Shown piece after piece: positions 1 through 8,370 of a stretch of 64,000 bases of DNA; positions within the stretch are counted from its first letter, which is position 1; each line of letters starts with the position of its first letter. Both the position numbers and the translations under genes were made by a program. The notes below the pieces were generated by a model. The model was not told the DNA's origin. It saw only the letters and a list, made by a program, of their open reading frames with translations, and ran no database searches. The stretch spans positions 1 to 64,000 of IMG/VR virus record IMGVR_UViG_3300000233_000009. One strand, 5' to 3'. The stretch is from a virus.

Positions 1-2686
1 GAGTCATTACATTAGGAACTGATATCCTAGCATTCTTTTTTACTGTACCAGTATCTTTTACTGTACCAGTATCTTTTACTGTACCAGTATCTTTTACTGT
101 ACCAGTATCTTTTACTGTATCTACTATTACATCTTCAACCTCTACAGCATTCTTTTTTACTGTACCAGTATCTTTTACTGTACCAGTATCTGCAGTACGC
201 ACAGTACCTGTAAATTCTTGTACATGTCTTGCATCTGCTTCTGCCTTGTATCTTGGAACTGATATAGCCACAGTCTGATTTTCTTGGAATTCTGTGTCCT
301 CATCTACAAGTAGTACTGGATTTGCTGTTGCTACGCCACTTGTTTTTGGAGCTATGATTGCTTTTGCATTCTCAATCCCTTTAATAGATACTCTTTGTGT
401 CTTACCTTCTGCTGTTTTTGTGTATGGAGCATTCACAGTAGTGCTTGTATGTAGCTGTACATTTGCTTTCTTAGCTTCAACTAATATACCTTTCATGGTA
501 CGCACTTTAGCTTGAATAACAGTTTGATATGCTGCTCTGCCTGACTCTGTATTATGTATAGTATAGTCCCCAACCTTTACACTACTTTTTGCGCCTTTCT
601 GCACCATCTCTCTATATGCGCTTTTTAACTTCTCATGTGTTGTATTAGTACTGTCATAAAACTTCTCTAATCTATCAGTTAATCTGCCAATCTTCGTGGT
701 ATCTGCCATATCCCCTTTTGCTTGTTCTGTTCTTAGTTTCAGTCCTGTAGTTATGTACCCTCTATCCTCTATTGTAGCTTCTGCCTCAACGCTTTCATAG
801 GTCTTCAGTGTCTTAGCTAATCGCTCAGGAGTAATATTTCCAGCAACTGCAATCTTATCTATTGCCTTTTTTGCTACAGAGCCTTCTGCAATACTATCAG
901 CCGCATGTGCAATATGTTCTATATCTAATAGTGCTTCTTTTTCACTGCCATACACTTTACTCTCTTCAGGTTTTGCTTTAGCCAACTTAGTAATTAGTAG
1001 TTCTTTCAACTTAGCAGATTGAGCTCTTTCTGTTGCAGCTAGTGAATCACTATCCAGTTCTCCTAACTTATTCAGTGCTGTTGAGAATGACATTGTCCCT
1101 GCTTTAAGCCCTTCGCTAACTTCAGTGAAAGTATCTCTTGCACTTTTTGTACTCTCAACTACTTGTTCTTTTGTGTGTCCTTTGGTCTTTGCTTCTCTAT
1201 TCTCAACATACTCTTTAGCAGCCTTTCCACCACCAGTAAGCATTCCTTGTCCTATATTGATAGCTGACATACCTGGACCACTTATAGCTCCTAGAGCTGC
1301 AGCATTAAAGACTTGTTTTAAGTACTCTGTTTTAGCCGCTTTGTCAAGATCTTGTGTACCTCCTAATACAGTAGAAGTTTCTGTAAATCCTTCTTGTAGT
1401 CCTTCCACCCCCATCGTAGTTGCAACTTTAGCACCGCCTCCTAAAGCAGCTCTTGCTACAGCACTTGGAGCTTTAGCCACTAAAGCTTTCATAGGAGCAG
1501 CAATAGCCGATGATAAAGCTCTTCCTGCACCACCTCCACCATATAGTAATTTAGCAGCACCAGTATCCATAGCAGTTCCAGCTGCAGCTAATGCCATCAT
1601 TTGACTCAATTCTTTAGCATTTGGCTCTCTACCATATTCTTTAACAAATATGTTATGTGCTTGCTCTGCGCTGCCTGTAAAAGCCCCTGCGATAACAGGC
1701 GTGCCTGTGAGTCCTTTAGCTCCCATAGCTTTTGAGAACCCATACATTTGTGACGCTAGCTCAACAGCTCCTAGAGGGTTGTCAACTAGAGCTTTACCCA
1801 CCCCTGATATATACTCTTTGTCATCAAAAGCTTTTCCTACTCCGTACTTAAGTCTATCCTGAGCATCCGCGTTATACCCTATCAAGGATTCATCTGCATC
1901 TTTTATAATGTTAGAAGCATCTTGCATTGTGTTCATAATAGTCTTAACAACTTTAGTATATGTTGGATGTTGCTCTTGGAAGTAACTACCATCTTCCATG
2001 TAATCTCCACCAAGAGTCTTATACAGCTTTGTAGGAGATTCTAAAACAGCTTCAGCTACTTGAAGTACACCAGAAGCACCAGCTTTAGCTAAGTTGACTA
2101 CATCCTCTGTAGCAGAAGTCTTTATGTGTTGGTTATTGTAGAGTCTAGTACCTTCTATAAAGTCAGCTGTACTTGGATCTAATCTCCTAAGCTTGTCTTG
2201 TGCAGCTTTATACACTATCTGCTCTTTCTCCGTAGGATTTGCAGTTGTAGACGCTAGTCCAGTTCCTAGCATATGCTCGGTCAGACCTTGGTTGTACAAT
2301 AGTCTTCTACCATGCGCATCTATGCCCATATCAGTATACTCGGTATCAGGATGTAGTGTTAAGTACTCCTGTAACTTGGCCTTACCTGCTAATCCTATTC
2401 TTTTCTGTGCTGCTAGTCCAAGACCGTACTGGCCCAGTAGTGTCTTTGCTTTAGTGTTACTAGCAATGTCAGCAGTAGATTCTCCTGTATCAAATCCCAC
2501 AAGTCTTCCACCAACTATAGTATCTCCATCAATTACAGTGTTTATTCCTTTATTTGAGTACACATCAGGAAGACCTAGCTGTGTAGCAGAATTAGACAAT
2601 GTATTTACAGCATTCCCTTGAGCTTTTGTAAACAGTTCTGGAGAAGCTACCTTACTGGCATTTGCAAATAGTTGTTCTAAAGTCAT
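1..2686 (-). CDS. Virion RNA polymerase (N4 gp50-like), N-terminal part, cut by window edge
   Basis: The frame is open from the ATG at 2686 (preceded by AAGGAG) to the left edge, 895 codons, with no stop. The Ala/Gly-rich helical middle, including a GVEGLQEGFTE stretch followed by a run like AALGAISGPGMSA, resembles the membrane-active N-terminal third of the N4 virion RNA polymerase. The gene is also last in the late operon, as in N4. Residues about 48-146 look like a staphylococcal-nuclease-type fold: VIDGDT at 51-56, RLVGFDTGE at 61-69, DAHGRRL at 123-129. Near the edge is a DTGTVK tandem repeat. In N4 this protein is packaged, injected and transcribes early genes. The polymerase motifs are outside the window, so the identity rests on position, size and the two flanking parts. 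The other end is probably the minus-strand ORF at 60583-64000. Confidence 0.75.
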   Translation of the reverse strand, partial: MTLEQLFANASKVASPELFTKAQGNAVNTLSNSATQLGLPDVYSNKGINTVIDGDTIVGGRLVGFDTGESTADIASNTKAKTLLGQYGLGLAAQKRIGLAGKAKLQEYLTLHPDTEYTDMGIDAHGRRLLYNQGLTEHMLGTGLASTTANPTEKEQIVYKAAQDKLRRLDPSTADFIEGTRLYNNQHIKTSATEDVVNLAKAGASGVLQVAEAVLESPTKLYKTLGGDYMEDGSYFQEQHPTYTKVVKTIMNTMQDASNIIKDADESLIGYNADAQDRLKYGVGKAFDDKEYISGVGKALVDNPLGAVELASQMYGFSKAMGAKGLTGTPVIAGAFTGSAEQAHNIFVKEYGREPNAKELSQMMALAAAGTAMDTGAAKLLYGGGGAGRALSSAIAAPMKALVAKAPSAVARAALGGGAKVATTMGVEGLQEGFTETSTVLGGTQDLDKAAKTEYLKQVFNAAALGAISGPGMSAINIGQGMLTGGGKAAKEYVENREAKTKGHTKEQVVESTKSARDTFTEVSEGLKAGTMSFSTALNKLGELDSDSLAATERAQSAKLKELLITKLAKAKPEESKVYGSEKEALLDIEHIAHAADSIAEGSVAKKAIDKIAVAGNITPERLAKTLKTYESVEAEATIEDRGYITTGLKLRTEQAKGDMADTTKIGRLTDRLEKFYDSTNTTHEKLKSAYREMVQKGAKSSVKVGDYTIHNTESGRAAYQTVIQAKVRTMKGILVEAKKANVQLHTSTTVNAPYTKTAEGKTQRVSIKGIENAKAIIAPKTSGVATANPVLLVDEDTEFQENQTVAISVPRYKAEADARHVQEFTGTVRTADTGTVKDTGTVKKNAVEVEDVIVDTVKDTGTVKDTGTVKDTGTVKDTGTVKKNARISVPNVMT
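36..190 (-). repeat. 18-bp tandem repeat encoding DTGTVK units
   Basis: The plus-strand unit TTTTACTGTACCAGTATC occurs at 38-55, 56-73, 74-91 and 92-109, with a partial copy at 110-120, and again at 155-172 and 173-190. Each block is preceded by the same GCATTCTTTT sequence, so a larger segment has also been duplicated. In the vRNAP frame the repeat reads (DTGTVK)n. It probably forms a flexible charged linker after the N-terminal region. Copy number may vary, or be wrong in assembly. Confidence 0.9.
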
Positions 2687-2701
2687 GTGTTACTCCTTAC
2701 A

Positions 2702-4045
2702 CTAGTATGTTCCATATGCTGGGGCTACTCCAGTCTCTTTAAGTTTATTAAGGTAAGCAGCTCCTACTTCTTCTGGAGTACGTCCTGTAAATGAACCAAA
2801 CAATCCACTACGCTCACTCTCAGATATACTTTTAAACTGATCCATCAGATGCTTTTCTGCATCACGGGTCTCCTTTGCTGGAGGGTTCTTTTTATTAAAC
2901 GTATACTCGATAGCTAATTTATCGGCTAGTGCTTGATTATCACTCTTCCCTACTGGCTTAAGCTTTTCTCTTTCTAGCTTCTGACTCTCTTTAAACTGCG
3001 ATGCGTTTTGTCTTAAAGCATTTGCAGCCGTCTTAGCCTGAGTATTTGTGGCTAAATTCTGTGCTGCTACTGATGCTCTCTTGTACTCTTTCTCGAGCTG
3101 TAGTTCACGCTCCTTCAGTGTAAGTGTCCTGTCTGCATTGATTTGCTCTACTCTTGCGCTCAGACCTTTAAGTAAGAGGTCGCTCTTCAGCTTCGTCACA
3201 TCTGATACTACTGTGCTTGGTAGCATACTATTTAATGTATCGGTCACATTGTAGTCTTTTGGGTCTAGTCCAATATTGGTATATATTTTTAGTAGATCCT
3301 TCCTAAACGCCTCTCGCTCTGCTGTGTTATCCTTAGGGAGTGCATCAATAACTTTTTTGTACCCTTCTGTGATAAGCCGGTCTACTGGTTGCCTTTTTTC
3401 TGGGGAGTACCCTGACTTATTAAGCGCCTTTGATCCTACTTTTGTCAAGTCTTGTACTGCAGGCGTAGGAACATTATATGTTTTCACGTCCACTTTAGGA
3501 TCAAGTTTTGCTCCCGCACTTGCTAAGGCTATTTCAGATACAAGCTTATTGTTCATAGGATTGACGTAATACTTAGTTCCTTGGGTGTATGCTTTGCCAT
3601 CCAACCCAATAGGATTTTTCAAGTCTATGCTCTTCAACCATGCCTCATTAGCAGTTCCCACAGCGTTTGTTGGAGTCTGTACTACTAACCCATTCTGATT
3701 GTTAGGTACTGGAATACTAGTAGACTCAGTCTGAATAGGAAGAGTTGTAGCATCCTTCTGAGCAGTACCAGGTCCAAGTATATTTACTAATGCTTCACCA
3801 GCAGCCTTCATAGCCCCTATTCGCTTTGTTCTGTCGGATGCTCGTTCGTCATACTCGGCCTTCGATCTATTGTCCACAACCTTTTGTCTTGCTGCTTCTG
3901 TCTCATATCTCTTCTGTAACTCTCTGTCTTGTATAGCCTGTCTTGCCAATCCACCTACTTCTGTAAGATCTTTGGCAGCGCTGTCCAACAGTCCATTAGA
4001 CCCCCTGAAGTCTGGAGCAATTCTTTGTAGTTGTATTCTATTCAT
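2702..4045 (-). CDS. Putative internal virion protein (447 aa)
   Basis: Lies directly upstream of the vRNAP gene, with a 15-nt gap and an AAAGGA site before its ATG. The protein is highly charged and helical with no membrane segment: residues 25-100 and 300-380 are rich in K, E, R, A and Q and look like coiled coil. In N4, small virion proteins (gp51, gp52) sit in this position and are packaged with the polymerase. I infer an ejected or internal virion role from position only. No catalytic motif is visible. Confidence 0.6.
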   Translation of the reverse strand: MNRIQLQRIAPDFRGSNGLLDSAAKDLTEVGGLARQAIQDRELQKRYETEAARQKVVDNRSKAEYDERASDRTKRIGAMKAAGEALVNILGPGTAQKDATTLPIQTESTSIPVPNNQNGLVVQTPTNAVGTANEAWLKSIDLKNPIGLDGKAYTQGTKYYVNPMNNKLVSEIALASAGAKLDPKVDVKTYNVPTPAVQDLTKVGSKALNKSGYSPEKRQPVDRLITEGYKKVIDALPKDNTAEREAFRKDLLKIYTNIGLDPKDYNVTDTLNSMLPSTVVSDVTKLKSDLLLKGLSARVEQINADRTLTLKERELQLEKEYKRASVAAQNLATNTQAKTAANALRQNASQFKESQKLEREKLKPVGKSDNQALADKLAIEYTFNKKNPPAKETRDAEKHLMDQFKSISESERSGLFGSFTGRTPEEVGAAYLNKLKETGVAPAYGTY

Positions 4046-4056
4046 ACTCTTTCCTT

Positions 4057-4590
4057 TTACCCTATCGCAGATTCTGATAGCTTACGGGTGTTTAGCTGTG
4101 CTTGCTGTGCTGCTTTAGCATCTGCTGATAATGTGCTCCCTGCTAGCGCTGTACCTACATCGAATGCATTTTGGGCACTATCATTATACGCTTTTGACTG
4201 ATCTACCAAACCTCTGTTGGTTGCAGCTTTCTCAAACGCAAACTGATCTTTAGCCATTTTCAATTTCTTTTGTGCTAAGTAGGCACTGTAGAGCCCTGTT
4301 AAAGCTTGCGCTCCTCTCATCCCCATATCAACGTAATCAGACAACCCTGTTTTAGGTGTGCCTGCATCTTTAGAGTCTATCATTAATAATCCTCCAAGAT
4401 CTGTTGTAGGAGCTGTTTCTACAATTGGTAAGTCCATCGCTACCTCATCTGTTGACAGATATGGGCCTTCTACTACTGCTGCTGTTGCTACTGGGGTATT
4501 GTTTACTAATCCCCCTGTTGTCCATTTACGATCTATATACTGAGTCGAAGGGGGGTTACCATTAATCAATTTCTTATTATTACTAGCCAT
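4057..4590 (-). CDS. Putative virion protein (177 aa)
   Basis: Small protein with a low-complexity Thr/Val/Pro-rich first half and a helical Ala/Lys/Gln-rich second half (about residues 90-177). It is 11 nt upstream of the 447-aa gene and has a GGAGAGTGAA-type ribosome site. Its place between two virion genes matches N4 gp51/gp52-type structural proteins. Function is not recognisable from sequence. Confidence 0.5.
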   Translation of the reverse strand: MASNNKKLINGNPPSTQYIDRKWTTGGLVNNTPVATAAVVEGPYLSTDEVAMDLPIVETAPTTDLGGLLMIDSKDAGTPKTGLSDYVDMGMRGAQALTGLYSAYLAQKKLKMAKDQFAFEKAATNRGLVDQSKAYNDSAQNAFDVGTALAGSTLSADAKAAQQAQLNTRKLSESAIG

Positions 4591-4614
4591 TTCACTCTCC
4601 TGTGTAGTTTTAAA

Positions 4615-4637
4615 TAAGCTATTAGCTATTTAGCTTA
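4615..4637 (-). terminator. Weak intergenic hairpin
   Basis: TAAGCTA (4615-4621) pairs with TAGCTTA (4631-4637) around a 9-nt loop. On the minus strand it is followed by an AT-rich TTTAAAA run. It lies in the 73-nt gap between the 721-aa and 177-aa virion genes. It may be a weak terminator or a processing site. The stem is short and AT-rich. Confidence 0.3.
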
Positions 4638-4663
4638 ATTTACGTAAGGTAATTGTACCACAT

Positions 4664-6829
4664 TTATCCTATTCTATACATTGTATCATAGTTATACAAA
4701 GACACTAATGTCTTCATGCTCTTAGATAGATCAAATGAGTCATATTGCAGTTGTACTGCTCTATAAATACTCATGTCTGGTTGGTCTCTTCTAACTAAAG
4801 CAGGCTCTAAATTTGCTAATAGAGAGACCTCTGCTGTGCTCAACAGACTTGAAGATCCTGCCATCGCCGTTTCATATTCTTGCTTCCTAGCAGTTATCAA
4901 CCCATTAAATAGTGCAGCTTCTGCAGCAAGAGCTATAAGTTGGCTATCTAGGTCCTCCATGAATGCTTCTGAGTAATTACTAACAGCAGTTGTAATCAGT
5001 TCAGCTGTTATTAGTGGTAGTGTTTGTGTTACCGTGTTTACATCACCTGCGTACAGCAAGGCAGCAGTAGCTATAACAGCAACCACAGCTCTTAGTAACG
5101 GGTTTTCTATCTGTACTAACAGCAATTTTAACGCATACCCAACCCCTGCTGTGACTAACACTCCTCCTGCCCAGGCAAGCCATGCAGTAGCACCAGCCCC
5201 ACCTTCAGGCAGAGTAAGTATGAATAGCACAATAGATATGACTATTATTACCACTTGTATGAAGTCCATAAATGCTTCTGTTTGGTAGTACTTTAAATGT
5301 TGTACATCAACTGCATATGTAACAAACCTTAGTATCTCTGGGAATAATTTTCCCTGCTCTATCGGAGAGAATTTACTTAGGAAGTACTGACTTATAGGCA
5401 TAACGACCAACACCCCTGGGGCTAGTATTGTAAATGCTACATCAGATAACCCCGCTTTCTTAATGATAGTAGCAGCACTAACATTCCATATTCTGTACTC
5501 TACATATTCATCTACTGTCTCTTGCCTTCTAGCCCATCCGTAGTACTTAGATTTTATGTCAGGAACCCATGTACTATTTTCATCATAAGATCCGTCATCT
5601 ACCGTCTCCTCACCTACACCTCCCTCATAAGTACCGACGACTACACCAGTTCTATACCCTACTACCCTATCTTGTCTTTCCCATGATACACTGGTATTGT
5701 AATCTCCCTCTGTGACCATAATTTGGTGTGTGCCGTTACTTACCACAGCTGGGTCCAAAAATAAATAGTCCAATGTGCTGTACACTATCTTAGCTTGTAG
5801 TGGGTTATTGCTCCCTACCTCACATCCAAAATAAATATATGCAGCAGTGACACTTTCTATACTAGAATTACTCTCTAGCCCTCCTACCATAGTATCTACA
5901 TCAATCCCAATAAACCCCAGGATCTCTTTAGTCTGCTTATACTTATCAGAATTCTTATCCGCAGTTACACTTATCCCGTTCTTACGCAGCTCAACAATAG
6001 GCAACATATCTAAGTCGGTTAAGTAGTTCCTGGCTGCATCTAACTCTGGTTTACCACTACCGATGAAATAAACCCACTTATACTCATCTGTAGTACCGTC
6101 ATTTACGTACGTGACTACATATGCTATATTGGGCGCGTAATTGCCTATAGCTATCGTAATAGTCGTTGCTGGAACACTCTGTAAATGTGCTACTACTTTA
6201 TACTGCCCCACTCCGTAATCATAATGGAAATTCTCCATTACCCAGTTAGCCTCCTCGTACCAGAACACCATGCTAGTTTGGCCCATTCCGTATAGTTGTG
6301 TCATCTTGTAGTTGACCCAGTCCTCTTCTTTTGGCACCTGCACCTTGATGTCTACTACCGTAACCGCGGATCCCACATCCGCTTGAACGTACCAGTCTAC
6401 TATATCCTTATTCACACTTACCGTATTAATGGTAGTTTCTGGCAACCCATCATCGTACTTGTTCTTACCGTAGCTACTGTACTTTTGAACAGCACCCTTC
6501 ATGCCTTGGCTCTTGGTGGCTAGTAAATCTATAATACCTAACTGTGTTGCTTGATGTTCTAATGCCACTTGTGTCATCAGGGTCTTGTAAAAGTCATTAT
6601 TGCCACTCATAAGCTTTTGATCTTGTGCCTGTATTGTAATAACATCTTCATCATCTATACCTATTAGGGCAAAAAGTATGCCTAACTGGTCAGACATAAA
6701 TTTTTCACAGTCCTTACATAGAGTAGCAAGTATTAGGGCTCCCAAAGGAAACATGCTCATAAGTGAAACTACAACAACCGCAACAACGACTTCCCATGCG
6801 TCCTCTAAAAATTCTAAAACCGCTCCCAT
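4664..6829 (-). CDS. Large membrane-containing virion protein (721 aa)
   Basis: Starts MGAV and has a hydrophobic N-terminal stretch (about residues 12-38). A globular middle rich in Tyr, Val and Asp follows, then a cluster of hydrophobic segments at about 515-605. That arrangement suggests insertion into a membrane during DNA entry. It sits between the acyl-metabolism cassette and the small virion genes, near where N4 carries large ejected or tail proteins. Its start overlaps the stop of the 161-aa gene by one base, so the two are likely translated together. It is a candidate substrate for the ACP/KAS/161-aa module, but this is inference only. Confidence 0.5.
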   Translation of the reverse strand: MGAVLEFLEDAWEVVVAVVVVSLMSMFPLGALILATLCKDCEKFMSDQLGILFALIGIDDEDVITIQAQDQKLMSGNNDFYKTLMTQVALEHQATQLGIIDLLATKSQGMKGAVQKYSSYGKNKYDDGLPETTINTVSVNKDIVDWYVQADVGSAVTVVDIKVQVPKEEDWVNYKMTQLYGMGQTSMVFWYEEANWVMENFHYDYGVGQYKVVAHLQSVPATTITIAIGNYAPNIAYVVTYVNDGTTDEYKWVYFIGSGKPELDAARNYLTDLDMLPIVELRKNGISVTADKNSDKYKQTKEILGFIGIDVDTMVGGLESNSSIESVTAAYIYFGCEVGSNNPLQAKIVYSTLDYLFLDPAVVSNGTHQIMVTEGDYNTSVSWERQDRVVGYRTGVVVGTYEGGVGEETVDDGSYDENSTWVPDIKSKYYGWARRQETVDEYVEYRIWNVSAATIIKKAGLSDVAFTILAPGVLVVMPISQYFLSKFSPIEQGKLFPEILRFVTYAVDVQHLKYYQTEAFMDFIQVVIIVISIVLFILTLPEGGAGATAWLAWAGGVLVTAGVGYALKLLLVQIENPLLRAVVAVIATAALLYAGDVNTVTQTLPLITAELITTAVSNYSEAFMEDLDSQLIALAAEAALFNGLITARKQEYETAMAGSSSLLSTAEVSLLANLEPALVRRDQPDMSIYRAVQLQYDSFDLSKSMKTLVSLYNYDTMYRIG

Positions 6830-7314
6830 TACAACACCTTTATACCTAGATACTTGAACAATTCAGGACCTTTAGCAGTAACACTTTTCCTCACTATGAC
6901 CAATGGCTGTCCATTCTCATGACATGCCTTAATACTAGCACTAGTTGCCATAGATACAAAGTACTTCAATCCGCCTTTGTGAGGAGATACCTTAATCTTA
7001 TGCCAATCATACACATCGAACATGCTCTTCATTAGTATCAGCATACCTACTCTATCATACCTACACCACAGAGCTGCTCCTTGGTATTCCCCATCTCTAA
7101 ATAGGTTATACATTACCCCTATTTTCTTACCGTCCTTAGTAATCCTAAAGGCTAATCCTTGTCTTACAGACTCTTCCATCCTTTCTATGTATTCTGATTC
7201 ATTCACACTTACGTTATCTTGCAGTGCAAACCCCATATCAGCAACTATATGCTTCATTTCAGCCTTCACCAATGAGTATGTCGCCTCCTTACTTTTGTAC
7301 GATGCGACTACCAT
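6829..7314 (-). CDS. 161-aa protein, possible acyl/acetyltransferase-like (GNAT-type)
   Basis: Mixed alpha/beta protein with several predicted strands around residues 55-105 (FRITKDGKKIGVMY, then YQGAALWCRY) and a helix-strand ending. The size and pattern would fit a GNAT-type fold. I see no diagnostic Q/RxxGxA acetyl-CoA loop, so the assignment is weak. It lies 7 nt downstream of the ketoacyl synthase and overlaps the 721-aa virion gene by one base. In other systems (HlyC/RtxC toxin acyltransferases), GNAT-fold enzymes of this size move acyl chains from ACP to protein lysines. That comparison motivates the guess but does not prove it. Confidence 0.35.
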   Translation of the reverse strand: MVVASYKSKEATYSLVKAEMKHIVADMGFALQDNVSVNESEYIERMEESVRQGLAFRITKDGKKIGVMYNLFRDGEYQGAALWCRYDRVGMLILMKSMFDVYDWHKIKVSPHKGGLKYFVSMATSASIKACHENGQPLVIVRKSVTAKGPELFKYLGIKVL

Positions 7315-7321
7315 ATTAGCC

Positions 7322-8152
7322 TCATTTCAGCACCACACAACTTCCATACCAGTTTCCCATACCACTAGACACACATAGTACTCTTCCTTGTATATCTGGC
7401 TCATCTAATACCATGCATACTTCTATCAACCCACTCACACCTTGAGTATGCCCTATCTTTTCTTTATATCTTAGTTGAGGCTTGTAATAGAATGATTCAG
7501 CAGTTTCATTTGTCTCAGTACCAGTACCATGAGGATTTACATAGTCACAGTCATTCATTACTCTCTTGTATCCACTCTTCGTTACACCGAATGGATTTCT
7601 ATTGTATTCGTACTCCCACTTACACTCAGATATGCCTTCACCTTTTCCTAGATGGATCACAGCACATCCTTCTCCTACTTTAAGATCTATATTCATCTCA
7701 TCAAAGATTCTCAATGTGTTGTAGCTTGTCTTCTCCTCGGCTATGATCACTACTTCATCGAATTCATCATCTAGTAGTCTCTCTGCTTCATATAGACTAT
7801 ACATAGAGCTAGCACAAGTATTCCCGTTAATGCTGGCATATCGAATATTATCTCTTCCATTAATCATCCCTATCCATCTGTGCATACTATACGCTGCAGT
7901 CTCTCTGATACATGCTCCACTGTCTAACACATTCTCTCTTAGCTTTCCACTATCCACTACGTTTCTTGCTTCACTAGCTCCTAGCAATACCCCACCAGCA
8001 TACAGAATAGCTACTTTGCCATTCAGTTTTATTGAACTAATATACTCTTGCGTAATACTTATATATTGAGAAGTCATATATTCTTTCCTAGATAGACTTT
8101 CTACAATACCTTCTTCATTAGGCAGTATGTACTTATAACTTAGCACTTTCAT
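7322..8152 (-). CDS. Beta-ketoacyl-ACP synthase-like protein (thiolase fold)
   Basis: All three catalytic positions of the KAS I/II family are visible: Cys113 in NTCASS, His208 in VNPHGTGTETNETAE (the HGTGT loop) and His235 in KIGHTQGVSG. At 276 aa it is much shorter than FabF (about 410 aa), so outer loops and part of the N-terminal half are reduced, but the core appears complete. Family members condense malonyl-ACP with an acyl chain held on the active-site cysteine. The ATG has a strong AGGAT site and overlaps the ACP gene by 20 nt, so the pair is co-translated. The location within virion structural genes is unusual. It could build or carry an acyl group used on a virion component. Confidence 0.8.
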   Translation of the reverse strand: MKVLSYKYILPNEEGIVESLSRKEYMTSQYISITQEYISSIKLNGKVAILYAGGVLLGASEARNVVDSGKLRENVLDSGACIRETAAYSMHRWIGMINGRDNIRYASINGNTCASSMYSLYEAERLLDDEFDEVVIIAEEKTSYNTLRIFDEMNIDLKVGEGCAVIHLGKGEGISECKWEYEYNRNPFGVTKSGYKRVMNDCDYVNPHGTGTETNETAESFYYKPQLRYKEKIGHTQGVSGLIEVCMVLDEPDIQGRVLCVSSGMGNWYGSCVVLK

Positions 8153-8369
8153 CTTGGATCCTATCTAGCATATTTTGTATAGTCAGAATTTCCCACTCAA
8201 CAGTGTCTAACCACTCACTCTTGAAGCATTCATATTCTCTATCCAGTTCAAAGAACACCATAGTAGTACCAAACGAATCTACCCCAGCATCACTCCAAAG
8301 ACTACTTTCAGTCACAGGGTTGCCATGCTCCTCTTTTAATACCGCGTTGATCTTTTCTAACGGGTTCAT
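8133..8369 (-). CDS. Acyl carrier protein-like
   Basis: 78 aa, the usual ACP length, acidic and helical. GVDSFGTTMVFFELDREY (about residues 29-46) matches the phosphopantetheine site: Asp31-Ser32-Phe33 stands for DSL, followed by the acidic recognition helix II. Ser32 would be modified by the host holo-ACP synthase. The gene starts with AGGAG spaced about 6 nt from the ATG and overlaps the ketoacyl synthase gene. Phage-encoded ACPs are uncommon. With the neighbouring synthase it probably forms a working pair. Confidence 0.75.
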   Translation of the reverse strand: MNPLEKINAVLKEEHGNPVTESSLWSDAGVDSFGTTMVFFELDREYECFKSEWLDTVEWEILTIQNMLDRIQDESAKL

Positions 8370-8370
8370 A

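Noticed and set aside
1125-2621. Plus-strand frames rich in Ser, Ala and Pro in the first 2.7 kb
   Set aside because: They mirror the vRNAP gene on the other strand and lack ribosome sites.
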